DNA of 64,000 bases from CAXMMR01 sp963692975 (GTDB lineage Bacteria; Pseudomonadota; Alphaproteobacteria; Acetobacterales; Acetobacteraceae), in NCBI GenBank assembly GCA_963692975.2, contig CAXMMR010000024.1, forward strand, positions 62,001 to 126,000, given 5' to 3'. Below are positions 52,085-60,294 of this stretch, piece after piece (the stretch's first letter is position 1; every line of letters begins with the position of its first letter). The position numbers were made by a program, and so were the translations under genes. The notes below the pieces were generated by a model. It saw only the letters and a list, made by a program, of their open reading frames with translations. It was not told the origin of the DNA and made no database searches.

Positions 52085-52717
52085 CTACTCCAACCCGAAC
52101 CAAGGAAACTTCGCCTCATACGGCGAGGCGAGCGGCGTCGTCATCGCCTTGCGGTCCGGCGAGCGCAGCAGCCCGGCGAGGAAGCTGTCCGGGGTCACCG
52201 CGCCGCGTTCGAGCGCGGCCAGGTAGTAGGTCTCGCTCAGCGCGTCGACCGGGCGGTCGAGCACGTAGCGAAAGCCCGCGTCCACGAACCGGCGGTCGCC
52301 CATCAGTGCGCGATGCCGCGCCAGCTCCAGGCAATCGAGCCGCTCGAGGAGCGCCTGCTCGCTCCAGCGCGGTCCGGCCGACAGCAGCGCCTCGACGCTG
52401 AGCCGGGTCGGCGTCGCGCGCGGCGGCACCTCGAGAACGGCCTCAGCCAGGATCGTCTGGTCCGGATCGATCAGGCGGAGGCTGTGCATGCCGGCCTCGA
52501 CGCTGGCGGGCAGGCGGGCGGCAAAGCCGTAATGGCCGTGGCCGATGCCGGCCGCCAGCACGTCGGCGCGGAACTGGCGCGCCTCCGCCCGGCCGACCAG
52601 CGCCTCGTCCAGCACCACCCCCACCTGGCAGGGCAGGCGCGGATGCGGCCCGACCGCCCAGCCGTTGACGCAGCCCTCCGCCGTCATCCCGTCGATCCGC
52701 GCGCTCGCCGCCTGCAT
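52085..52717 (-). CDS. Hypothetical glycan-associated protein with C-terminal DUF4214-like motif
   Basis: A 210-residue protein. The N-terminal part (IDGMTAEGCVNGWAVGPHPR, then FRADVLAAGIGHGHYGFAAR) has the pattern of a small beta-sandwich domain seen next to glycosyltransferases. The C-terminal part FVDAGFRYVLDRPVDALSET, then TPDSFLAGLLRSPDRK, looks like a DUF4214 unit. No catalytic motif is seen. It is divergent from the unrecognised gene at 52801 with 83 bp between. It may be a scaffold or glycan-binding accessory protein; this is inference. Confidence 0.65.
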   Translation of the reverse strand: MQAASARIDGMTAEGCVNGWAVGPHPRLPCQVGVVLDEALVGRAEARQFRADVLAAGIGHGHYGFAARLPASVEAGMHSLRLIDPDQTILAEAVLEVPPRATPTRLSVEALLSAGPRWSEQALLERLDCLELARHRALMGDRRFVDAGFRYVLDRPVDALSETYYLAALERGAVTPDSFLAGLLRSPDRKAMTTPLASPYEAKFPWFGLE

Positions 52718-52800
52718 CGTCTCTCCGTCACCGGCTTGCCGCAGCCGCTGCTTGCTGCGGTGTCGCCGCGCATCCTATAGGTGCCGGGACCGGATTGGAC

Positions 52801-54117
52801 ATGACCGTGGCCGCCATGCGCCCCACCGTGCTGGTCAGCACGCCGACCACCCGGCTCGACTTCGCCGCCTGCGTGCTGCCGATGGCGCAGCACCGGCCGT
52901 TCCAGGCGCTGTTCGGCTACGAGGGCCAGCTCGCGGCGATGGCCGCCGGCCTGGCTGCGGCCGGCGTCGACTGCGCGCTGCTGCCGGCGCCCGAGATCTT
53001 CGGCCATCCGGCAGCGCGCGCCGCCATCCGGGCGCGGCTCGGCGCCGACAACCCGTTGGTGCACCTGCGCTTCGGCGCCACCCGCTCGGCGCGGCTGCTC
53101 AAGGGTGCGACCAACCTGTTCGTCGCCGGCGACGACGCGGCGCTGCCGCCGATCGACCTCGGTTGGCACCCGTTCGGCGGCGGCGACCGGCTGCCGCCGC
53201 TGATGGCCGGCGTGCTGAGCTACGGCCCGCTGCACCGGCCGCTGCTGGACCTGGCCGGCGCCGTCCTGCCGACCACGACCCTGCCCGAGGCCGCGGCAAG
53301 CGCCGACCTTGACCTGGCGGCGCGGCCGGGACGAACCGTCATGGCCGGGCTGCAGGTTCAATCACTGGCCGAGTTCACCCGCGCCGCCTGGTCGCGCGGG
53401 GGCGAGGCCGGTCGCGCGGCGAGCGGCGCGCCAGCCGAGCGGCATGCCGCGGGCGAGCCGCTGCGATCGACCGACCTGCATGCCGCGTTGACGGGCGCCG
53501 CCCCGCGCCGGCTGATCGCGCTGCCGTGGAACCTGGCCCATCCGGGCGGCATCGTCGCCGACCTCACCGTCAAGCTCGCACGCCGCCGCGAGCAGGATGC
53601 TGGGCTGTTGCTGCTGCCGTTCAACATCGGCAGCGAGGCGCTCGACGCGGTGCCGCGGCTGGCCGACCACGTGCGGGCGGCGACCGACGCCCCGGAGGCG
53701 GCGCTGCGGGCAATCTTTGTCGGCCGGCTGCGCAGGCCGGGCGGCGCGCACGCGCTGAGCCGGATCACGCCGACGGCCTGGGTGGACGGCAGCGACCCCG
53801 AAGCCGGCTGGACCCTGCGCCGGCTGGAGCGGCTCGGCATCGCCGGCATCCTGGTCGCCGGCGGGCTGCAGCCGCTGCTGCCGCCGCCCGGCGCGCGCGC
53901 CGCCTTCCATGCCGACGCCTCGATGCAGACCGAGCTGCACACGCCGTTCGGCCGGCAGCTGCAACGCGCCGCCACCGTCAGCGCCCGCAGGCTCGGCGCG
54001 CTGCTCAACCTCGGCCGCGGGCTCGAGGCCAGGCCGCCGCCGCCGCCGGCCACCCCGGCCGCGCTCGGCTCGGCGATGCGGCCGCTCGCCCGCCAGCTGC
54101 TGCCGGAGCTCGCGTGA
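52801..54117 (+). CDS. Unrecognised protein linked to a glycosyltransferase gene
   Basis: A 438-residue protein. The N-terminus MTVAAMRPTVLVSTPTTRLD and the alternation of strands and helices look like a Rossmann or GT-B fold. WHPFGGGDRLPPLMAGVLSY and RLIALPWNLAHPGGIVADLT are distinctive blocks; AGILVAGGLQPLLPPPGARA follows. I do not recognise the family. It is rich in Ala and Pro and has a Pro-rich stretch near the C-terminus. It ends 10 nt before the GT4 gene, so they are likely cotranscribed and act in the same glycan pathway. Confidence 0.65.
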   Translation: MTVAAMRPTVLVSTPTTRLDFAACVLPMAQHRPFQALFGYEGQLAAMAAGLAAAGVDCALLPAPEIFGHPAARAAIRARLGADNPLVHLRFGATRSARLLKGATNLFVAGDDAALPPIDLGWHPFGGGDRLPPLMAGVLSYGPLHRPLLDLAGAVLPTTTLPEAAASADLDLAARPGRTVMAGLQVQSLAEFTRAAWSRGGEAGRAASGAPAERHAAGEPLRSTDLHAALTGAAPRRLIALPWNLAHPGGIVADLTVKLARRREQDAGLLLLPFNIGSEALDAVPRLADHVRAATDAPEAALRAIFVGRLRRPGGAHALSRITPTAWVDGSDPEAGWTLRRLERLGIAGILVAGGLQPLLPPPGARAAFHADASMQTELHTPFGRQLQRAATVSARRLGALLNLGRGLEARPPPPPATPAALGSAMRPLARQLLPELA

Positions 54118-54127
54118 GGAGCCAGGC

Positions 54128-55306
54128 ATGAGCGGCGACTGGACGCCGTCCCTGGATGCGGTCGCCCGGCGCCTTGCCGCGGAGCCCCGGCTCGAGCTCT
54201 GGTTCGACGTCTCGCCGCTGTTCGACGAGCAGTGGACCGGCATTCCGGTGGTCGCCGCCGCCCTGGCCCGCCTGCTGCTGATCCACCTGCCGCAAACCCG
54301 GTTCTTCTTCGAGACCACCGAGATCAAGCCCGACTTCGTGCGCGACGCCCTGGTGCGCGACAGCGGCGTCCTGCTGCCCGCCGCCTTCCAGGACGGCCGC
54401 GCCAATCTCGGCCCGGTGCAGCTCGACCCGGCACGGCTTGCAATCGGGCTCAACCCCTCGGTCAAGCGGGTGCGCGGCGTGTTCGACGTCGAGTGCAACC
54501 TGATCCACGACCTCTCGACGCTGATCACGCCGCAATACCATCTCGGCGCCAACATCGACCACCACATGCAGGTCATGCAGGCCGACCTCGCGTCGAACGA
54601 CGTGACGTTCTGCGTCTCGGCGGCGGTGCGCGACGACCTGGTCGGCTACCTGGCGCTCGACCCGGCCGACGTCGTCGTCGCCCATAACGGCGTGAGCTGG
54701 CCCGAGCGCTTTGCCCAGCAGCTCTGGAACGAGGTCGGCGAGGCGACGGTCGAGCCCTACCTGCTGATGCTCGGCACCCGCGAGCCGCGCAAGAACGTGG
54801 CCCGGCTGCTCGAATGCGTCGAGCGCAGCCCGTCCCTGCTGGAGCATTGCCGGCTGGTGATCGCCGGCAAGCTCGGCTGGCTGCAATCCGCCGAGCCGCA
54901 TCCGGTGCTCGCCGCAGCCATCGCCGAGCGGCGCATCGTCTTCCCCGGCTACGTCGGCGAATACGAGAAATACCGGCTGCTGGCCGGCGCGCGGGCCACG
55001 GTCTACCCGTCCTTCTTCGAAGGATTCGGCCTGCCGGTGCTGGAAAGCCTGTCGCTCGGCACGCCCTGCGTCGCCTCGTTCAGCTCCAGCCTGCCGGAAG
55101 CCGGCGGCCCAGCCTGCGTCTATTTCGATCCGTACTCGATCTCCGACCTGCACCGCGCCCTGCGCGTGGTGCTGGACGAGGACGAGGCCGCCCAAGCCGC
55201 CCGCCGCCAGGCCTGCCGCAACCAGGCCGCCGCCTTTACCTGGGACCGCATGCTCGCCACGATCCTGGAACGTCTGGGCGCGCTGTCATTCGCGCGTCTG
55301 CCATAG
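54128..55306 (+). CDS. Family 4 glycosyltransferase
   Basis: A 392-residue GT-B glycosyltransferase. The C-terminal donor domain is clear: LMLGTREPRKNVARLLECVE, VIAGKLGWLQSA, FPGYVGEYEKYRLLAGARAT, and YPSFFEGFGLPVLESLSLGT with the conserved ExxxxxxxE motif. The N-terminal acceptor part has WTGIPVVAAALARLLL. It transfers a hexose from a nucleotide sugar, probably to a lipid- or polysaccharide acceptor. GAGGAG lies just before ATG 54128. It is cotranscribed with the unrecognised gene upstream. Confidence 0.9.
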   Translation: MSGDWTPSLDAVARRLAAEPRLELWFDVSPLFDEQWTGIPVVAAALARLLLIHLPQTRFFFETTEIKPDFVRDALVRDSGVLLPAAFQDGRANLGPVQLDPARLAIGLNPSVKRVRGVFDVECNLIHDLSTLITPQYHLGANIDHHMQVMQADLASNDVTFCVSAAVRDDLVGYLALDPADVVVAHNGVSWPERFAQQLWNEVGEATVEPYLLMLGTREPRKNVARLLECVERSPSLLEHCRLVIAGKLGWLQSAEPHPVLAAAIAERRIVFPGYVGEYEKYRLLAGARATVYPSFFEGFGLPVLESLSLGTPCVASFSSSLPEAGGPACVYFDPYSISDLHRALRVVLDEDEAAQAARRQACRNQAAAFTWDRMLATILERLGALSFARLP

Positions 55307-55319
55307 GGCAAGGTTAGGG

Positions 55320-55467
55320 AAAGGCCAGGAGCTCTGCTCCTGGACCTCGCTGGGGCCTGAGGCCCCAGACCCCTGATCAGTTGGCGTTTGGCAGTTCAGC
55401 ACGCATAAAGAATGGATTTTAAAGGCTCCGCCTTTAATGGGGTCCAGGGGCAAAGCCCCTGGCCTTC
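55320..55467. repeat. Family A/B repeat, full copy
   Basis: Left: CCAGGAGC/GCTCCTGG and CTGGGGCC/GGCCCCAG. Right: AATGGATTTTAAAGGC/GCCTTT and CCAGGGGC/GCCCCTGG. The middle is short. It lies between two plus-strand genes. Confidence 0.9.
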
Positions 55468-55512
55468 CGCTTCGCTTGCCCTGAAGATGCCGTGATCGAA
55501 GGAGCCCTCATC

Positions 55513-56121
55513 ATGGACGCAGAGACGATGGTCCTGGCCTCGCGGCCGGCCTATACGGCGACGGCGATGTGGTTCCACTGGATTACCGCCGCATTGATGG
55601 CGGCGATCCTGCCGATCGCCTGGGTGATGACCAACATGGGTGACGGCAACGCGTGGAGCGGGCTGCTCTACACGGTGCACAAGTCGCTTGGCCTGACCAT
55701 CGTCGCCATCGTGGTGCTGCGCCTGGCCTGGCGCGCAAGCCACCCGGCGCCGCCGCTGGCGGGTCGCGCGGGCGTGGCGGTGGCGCTGCTCGCCAAGACC
55801 AACCACTGGCTGCTCTATGCGATACTGCTGGTGATGCCGATCAGCGGTTACCTGCTCAGCGCCACCGGCAAGCATCCGATCAGCTATTTCGGTCTGTTCG
55901 ACGTGCCGATGCTCGGCCCGGCGCCGGCGCTCCACCAGGTGGCGACCAGCGTGCACCTGATCGGCCAGTGGTTCGTCTACGGCCTGGTCGCGCTGCATCT
56001 GCTGGGCACGAGCTACCATGTGGTGGTGGCGCGTGATGGCACCTTGCAACGCATGCTGCCGGAGCAGACCGGCGGCTCGGTGGGGATGCCTCGCTCGCCA
56101 ACGTCGTCGGTCGGGCGCTAG
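55513..56121 (+). CDS. Cytochrome b561
   Basis: A 202-residue di-haem membrane protein. The four helices carry His residues: MWFHWITAALMAAILPIAWV, LLYTVHKSLGLTIVAIVVLR, KTNHWLLYAILLVMPISGYL and a final helix with VHLIGQWFVYGLVALHLLG. It transfers electrons in the inner membrane, possibly from ubiquinol to a periplasmic acceptor or to superoxide. GAAGGAG lies 9 nt before ATG 55513; GTG/ATG starts upstream are less likely. It is apparently monocistronic. Confidence 0.9.
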   Translation: MDAETMVLASRPAYTATAMWFHWITAALMAAILPIAWVMTNMGDGNAWSGLLYTVHKSLGLTIVAIVVLRLAWRASHPAPPLAGRAGVAVALLAKTNHWLLYAILLVMPISGYLLSATGKHPISYFGLFDVPMLGPAPALHQVATSVHLIGQWFVYGLVALHLLGTSYHVVVARDGTLQRMLPEQTGGSVGMPRSPTSSVGR

Positions 56122-56215
56122 TGCAGGCTTGCAATGGGGAAGGGGGTCGGCGCAACGCGCCACGTCTAGGCAGGCTGGTCTGGCCAACACGATTGCGTGT
56201 GCCGGGACCGCCTGA

Positions 56216-56244
56216 CCCTCGCCGCCGATTGTGGACGGCGAGGG
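56216..56244 (-). terminator. Possible terminator of the cold-shock gene
   Basis: Inverted repeat CCCTCGCCG/CGGCGAGGG with an 11-nt loop, just after the cold-shock stop on the minus strand. There is no U-tract, so Rho-independent action is uncertain. Confidence 0.45.
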
Positions 56245-56252
56245 AGGCTGGA

Positions 56253-56456
56253 TCAGACGAGCTTGAGGTTCGCCGCCGCCTGCTTGCCGCGCTCGGCAAC
56301 CACGTCGTAGCTGACCTTCTGATCGTCATTGAGGCTGGTCAGGCCGGCCGCCTGAACGGCAGTGATGTGAACGAACACGTCCTTGCTGCCGTCAGAGGGC
56401 TGGATGAAGCCGAAGCCCTTCTCCGAATTGAACCATTTTACCGTTCCGGTGGCCAT
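56253..56456 (-). CDS. Cold-shock protein (CspA family)
   Basis: A 67-residue single OB-fold protein, MATGTVKWFNSEKGFGFIQP, with RNP1 KGFGFI and RNP2 VFVHI. It binds single-stranded RNA or DNA and melts RNA structure; many members are induced by cold or stationary phase. The length matches the family. A 5' leader of unknown length lies upstream. It is apparently monocistronic. Confidence 0.96.
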   Translation of the reverse strand: MATGTVKWFNSEKGFGFIQPSDGSKDVFVHITAVQAAGLTSLNDDQKVSYDVVAERGKQAAANLKLV

Positions 56457-56584
56457 TTAGAAATACTCTCATGTGTTAGAGCGGCGCACCGTATAGGAGA
56501 TTTGCCCCGACCGCCAGCCGTAAGCGCAGTCGTTGCGTACTCTTGCGGCAGCCGCCCGAAACGGTTTCCGCGGCGACGGTCAGC

Positions 56585-57727
56585 CTACTCGACGATGATC
56601 CGCGGCGCCGAGCTCGCCAGCTCGCGCAGCCGACCCTCGGTCTTCTCCCACACCCGGGCCGCCAGCGCCGCATAGGCCCGGCCCGCCACGCCCTCGGGTT
56701 CGGCGAGCGCCACCGGCGTTCCCTCGTCCGAGTGGGTGCGGATGCTGAGCAGCAGCGGCACCTCGCCGAGGAACTCGACGCCGTGGCGGCGGGCCTCCTC
56801 GCGTGCCCCGCCATGGCCGAAGATGTCCGTCCGCTCGCCGCAATGCGGGCAGGCGAAGAAGCTCATGTTCTCGACCAGGCCGAGCACCGGCACCCGCGTC
56901 TTCTCGAACATCGCGATCCCCCGCCGCGCATCCAGCAGCGCGATGTCCTGCGGCGTCGAGACGATGACGGCGCCGGTGAGCGACAGGCGTTGCGACAGGG
57001 TGAGCTGGGCATCGCCGGTGCCGGGCGGCATGTCGATCACCAGGATGTCGAGCACGCCCCACTCCACCTGCCCGAGCATCTGCTCCAGCGCGCTCATCAC
57101 CATCGGCCCGCGCCAGATCATCGCCGTCTGCTCGTCGACCAGGAAGCCGATCGACATCGCCTGCAGCCCCCAGGCGGTGATCGGCACCATCTGCTTGCCG
57201 CGCATCTCGGGCTTGGCGGTCACGCCCAGCATGCGCGGCAGGCTCGGGCCGTAGATGTCGGCGTCCAGCAGGCCCACGCGCAGGCCCTGGCGAGCCAGAC
57301 AGACCGCAAGGTTGACGGCGGTGGTCGACTTGCCGACGCCGCCCTTGCCGGAGGCCACGGCGACGATGGCGCGCACGCCCGGCACCAGCTGCGGCCGCGC
57401 CGAGGGCGCCGGCCCCGGTGCAGGTGATGGTGAGGCAGGGGCAGGGCGGTGGGCGGTGAGCACTGCGGTGACGTTCAACACCCCGGGCAACGCCGAGAGG
57501 GCGGCGACGGCCTGCAGGCGAGCCTGCTCCATGGCGCCGGCAGTGCTGCGCTCGGCCCTGAGCGCCAGGTGCACCAGCCCGTCCTTGACCTGCACCGCGT
57601 CGATCAGGCCGGCCGACCCCAGGTTGCCGCCGCCCGGGGCGGGCACCCGGCCGAGGGCCGCGCGCAGCGTCGCCTCGCTGAGCGGAACCGCCTGGTTGGA
57701 TGCCGCTTGGATAGGCGATTGGCTCAT
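56585..57727 (-). CDS. apbC: Iron-sulfur carrier ATPase (Mrp/ApbC)
   Basis: A 380-residue P-loop ATPase that delivers iron-sulfur clusters. An N-terminal DUF59 (MIP18-like) domain is followed by a Pro/Ala linker (PAPASPSPAPGPAPSARP), then the deviant Walker A VASGKGGVGKSTTAVN, DADIYGPSLPRMLG, MPPGTGDAQLTLSQ, and the cluster-binding CPHC in MSFFACPHCGER. It acts in the cytoplasm as a dimer. The start is ATG 57727. It is divergent from hflK, with about 206 bp between. Confidence 0.95.
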   Translation of the reverse strand: MSQSPIQAASNQAVPLSEATLRAALGRVPAPGGGNLGSAGLIDAVQVKDGLVHLALRAERSTAGAMEQARLQAVAALSALPGVLNVTAVLTAHRPAPASPSPAPGPAPSARPQLVPGVRAIVAVASGKGGVGKSTTAVNLAVCLARQGLRVGLLDADIYGPSLPRMLGVTAKPEMRGKQMVPITAWGLQAMSIGFLVDEQTAMIWRGPMVMSALEQMLGQVEWGVLDILVIDMPPGTGDAQLTLSQRLSLTGAVIVSTPQDIALLDARRGIAMFEKTRVPVLGLVENMSFFACPHCGERTDIFGHGGAREEARRHGVEFLGEVPLLLSIRTHSDEGTPVALAEPEGVAGRAYAALAARVWEKTEGRLRELASSAPRIIVE

Positions 57728-57933
57728 CGGCTTGCTAAGCTCCGGCGGCGGACCATTATGCCCTCTGCCCGATCGGCATATGGCAGCGTGTCGACGCTTC
57801 AGCCAGGGCCGGCCAGGGCCAATCAGGCCGGCTTCGCGCCCACATCCGGCCCACGGAGTTTACCCCAGCCGATGCGACCCCGAGTTGCGAGCGTGAGCGG
57901 CCTCGATGCGCGGCCTCCTTTGAGCAGCCCGCT

Positions 57934-59292
57934 TTGAGCGGTCCCTGGGGCGACGGCGACGAGCCGAAGAAGCCGGCCGACCCGCCGCCCGGCGGCAAGC
58001 CCGAGGATGGCCGCGGCGACGTGGTTCGCGGCGGCCGGCCCGAGATCCTGCGGCCGCGCTTCGGCGACCGCCCGTCCGAGCCCGGCGACCCATGGTCGAG
58101 CGGCGCCCGCCGTCCCGGCCCGGGGATGCCGCCCGACCTCGACCGGACGATCCGGGCCCTGCAGGACCGGCTGCGCCGCTTCGGCGGTGGCCTGGGCGGC
58201 GGCGGCCTGAGCGGCGGGCCGCGCGGCGGCGGCCTGTGGGAGCGCCTGTTCGGCGGCCCCGGCGGCCCTCTGCGCGGCGCCGGACTCATCCTCGTCGGCA
58301 TCGTGGCGCTGTGGCTCGCTACCGGCTTCTACCGCGTCGAGCCGGACGAGCAGGGCGTGGTGCTGCAGTGGGGCGCCTACAATCGCACTACCGGCCCGGG
58401 CCTGAACTACCATCTGCCCTGGCCGGTCGAGAGCGTGCTGCTGCCCGCCGTCACCCGCATCAACCGCACCGAAATCGGCTACCGCTCCGATGGCGAGAGC
58501 CAGCAGGTGCAGGACAACTCCGCCGACGACGCGACGCCGCCGGCCCGCGCCCTGCCCACCCGCGAGCTCTCCGAGGAGAGCCTGATGCTGACCGGCGACG
58601 AGAACATCATCGACATCAATTTCACCGTGTTCTGGCGCATCAGCGACGCGAAAAGCTACCTCTTCAACACCCGCCGGCCGGACTACACGGTCAAGTCCGC
58701 CGCCGAGAGCGTCATGCGCGAGGTGATCGGCCGCACCGCCATCCAGTCCGCGCTGACCGGCGGGCGCACCGGCATCGAGACCGCGGTCACCACCGGCACC
58801 CAGGCGATCCTCGACGCCTACGGCTCGGGCATTGAGATCACCCAGGTGCAGCTGCAGAAGGTCGACCCGCCCGAGGAGGTCATCGAGAGCTTCCGCGACG
58901 TCCAGCGCGCCAACACCGACGCCGACACCGCACGCAACAACGCCCAGGCCTACGCCAACAACATCGTCCCGCGCGCCCGCGGCGACGCCGCCGCGGTCAC
59001 CGCCGCCGCCGAGGGCGACAAGGCGGCGGCGATCGCCAGGGCCAGCGGCGAGAGCCGCCGCTTCCTCAGCATCCTGGAAGCCTACCAGCAGGCGAAGTCC
59101 GTCACCCTGACGCGGCTCTACATCGAGACCATGCAGACGCTGCTGACCCGCACGCCGACCACGATCGTCGACAACAGCCTGCGCGGCCTGCTGCCGCTGC
59201 TGCAGCTCGGCACCCCGTCGCCCGGCGCGCCGCCGGCTCCGCCCGGCTCTGCCGCCCCCGCCGCCGCCGCCGCCCCGGGAGCCGCGCCATGA
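57934..59292 (+). CDS. hflK: HflK subunit of the FtsH-associated membrane complex
   Basis: A 452-residue protein with a long Pro/Gly-rich cytoplasmic N-terminus (SGPWGDGDEPKKPADPPPGG), one membrane helix (LRGAGLILVGIVALWLATGF), and an SPFH domain: VEPDEQGVVLQWGAYNRTT, LPWPVESVLLP, and coiled-coil later. HflK and HflC form a large periplasmic cage around FtsH and modulate its proteolysis. TTG 57934 is the first in-frame start after a stop, without a strong ribosome site. It overlaps hflC by ATGA. Confidence 0.93.
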   Translation: MSGPWGDGDEPKKPADPPPGGKPEDGRGDVVRGGRPEILRPRFGDRPSEPGDPWSSGARRPGPGMPPDLDRTIRALQDRLRRFGGGLGGGGLSGGPRGGGLWERLFGGPGGPLRGAGLILVGIVALWLATGFYRVEPDEQGVVLQWGAYNRTTGPGLNYHLPWPVESVLLPAVTRINRTEIGYRSDGESQQVQDNSADDATPPARALPTRELSEESLMLTGDENIIDINFTVFWRISDAKSYLFNTRRPDYTVKSAAESVMREVIGRTAIQSALTGGRTGIETAVTTGTQAILDAYGSGIEITQVQLQKVDPPEEVIESFRDVQRANTDADTARNNAQAYANNIVPRARGDAAAVTAAAEGDKAAAIARASGESRRFLSILEAYQQAKSVTLTRLYIETMQTLLTRTPTTIVDNSLRGLLPLLQLGTPSPGAPPAPPGSAAPAAAAAPGAAP

Positions 59293-60158
59293 AACGGCTC
59301 GCCATTCTCGCCGGCATCGCCGCCTTCGTCGTGCTGATCGTCATCGACGCCTGCTTCTTCACCGTGCGCCAAACCGAGACCGCGCTCGTCACCCAGTTCG
59401 GCCAGCCGGTGCGCGTCATCACCGAGCCCGGCCTGCACGCGAAGATCCCGCTGGTGCAGACCGCCATCGAGTTCGACCGCCGGCTGCTCGACTACGAGAG
59501 CTCGCCCGAGGAGGTGATCCTCGCCGACCAGCGCCGGCTCATCGTCGACACCTTCACCCGCTACCGCATCACCAACCCGCTGGAATACTACCAGTCGGTC
59601 GGCCCCACCGAGGAGGGCATCCTCGGCCGGCTCAACTCGTCGGTCGGGTCCAGCCTGCGGCGGGTGATCGGCCGCGAGACGCTGCCCGACGTGCTGTCCA
59701 ACCAGCGCGGCCGGATCATGGCGCTGATCCGCGACCAGGTGAACCACGAGATGCGCAATTTCGGCGTCGACGTCGTCGACGTGCGCATCCGCCGCGCCGA
59801 CTTGCCGCAGGAGAACACGGACGCGATCCTGGCGCGCATGCGCTCCGAGCGCGAGCGGGTGGCGACCGAAGCCCGCGCCGAAGGTGCGGAGGCCGCCCAG
59901 CGCATCCGCGCCAACGCCGACCGCGACAAGACCGTGCTGATCGCCGACGCCAATGCCGGCGCCGACGCGCTGCGCGGCCAAGGCGAGAACCAGGCCATCG
60001 CGACCTACGCCGACGCCTACGGCCGCGATCCAAGCTTCTACGCCACCTGGCGGACCCTGGACGCCTATCGCCAGGCCTTTGCCTCCGGACAGGACCGTCT
60101 GGTGCTGACGCCCGACAGCGATTTTCTGAAGCTGCTCAAGTCGGTGCCGAAACAGTAG
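59289..60158 (+). CDS. hflC: HflC subunit of the FtsH-associated membrane complex
   Basis: A 289-residue SPFH protein with an N-terminal membrane helix (LAILAGIAAFVVLIVIDACF) and the periplasmic SPFH part: RQTETALVTQFGQPVRVITE, GLHAKIPLVQTAIEFDRRLL, and DVVDVRIRRADLPQENTDAI. It pairs with HflK around FtsH. Its ATG overlaps the hflK stop (ATGA). A family D repeat lies between it and the downstream degP-type gene. Confidence 0.95.
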   Translation: MKRLAILAGIAAFVVLIVIDACFFTVRQTETALVTQFGQPVRVITEPGLHAKIPLVQTAIEFDRRLLDYESSPEEVILADQRRLIVDTFTRYRITNPLEYYQSVGPTEEGILGRLNSSVGSSLRRVIGRETLPDVLSNQRGRIMALIRDQVNHEMRNFGVDVVDVRIRRADLPQENTDAILARMRSERERVATEARAEGAEAAQRIRANADRDKTVLIADANAGADALRGQGENQAIATYADAYGRDPSFYATWRTLDAYRQAFASGQDRLVLTPDSDFLKLLKSVPKQ

Positions 60159-60160
60159 GA

Positions 60161-60268
60161 AAGCGGTTCTTTTTGCAAAAAAGAACCAAAAAACCTTTTC
60201 CGATAAGAAGCACGCGACAGCGCGGACGAAAGTTTTTTGCTTCTTTTTTTCAAAAAAGAAGCTCTTGT
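60161..60268. repeat. Family D AT-rich paired-hairpin element, copy 3
   Basis: Left GGTTC...GAACC and right GCTTC...GAAGC, both with T/A-rich stems, about 36-40 bp apart, in inverted orientation. It lies between hflC and the degP-like gene on the same strand, where it may attenuate the downstream gene. Confidence 0.9.
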
Positions 60269-60294
60269 CTCGCCTTCCATCGAGGACCCTGCCC

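Noticed and set aside
57449..57937. Plus-strand frame overlapping the 5' part of the Mrp gene
   Set aside because: Antisense to the Mrp ATPase N-terminus and not protein-like.
42416..60268. Family D elements as a CRISPR array or tRNA cluster
   Set aside because: Only one hairpin pair at each site, no regular spacers, and no tRNA-like cloverleaf.
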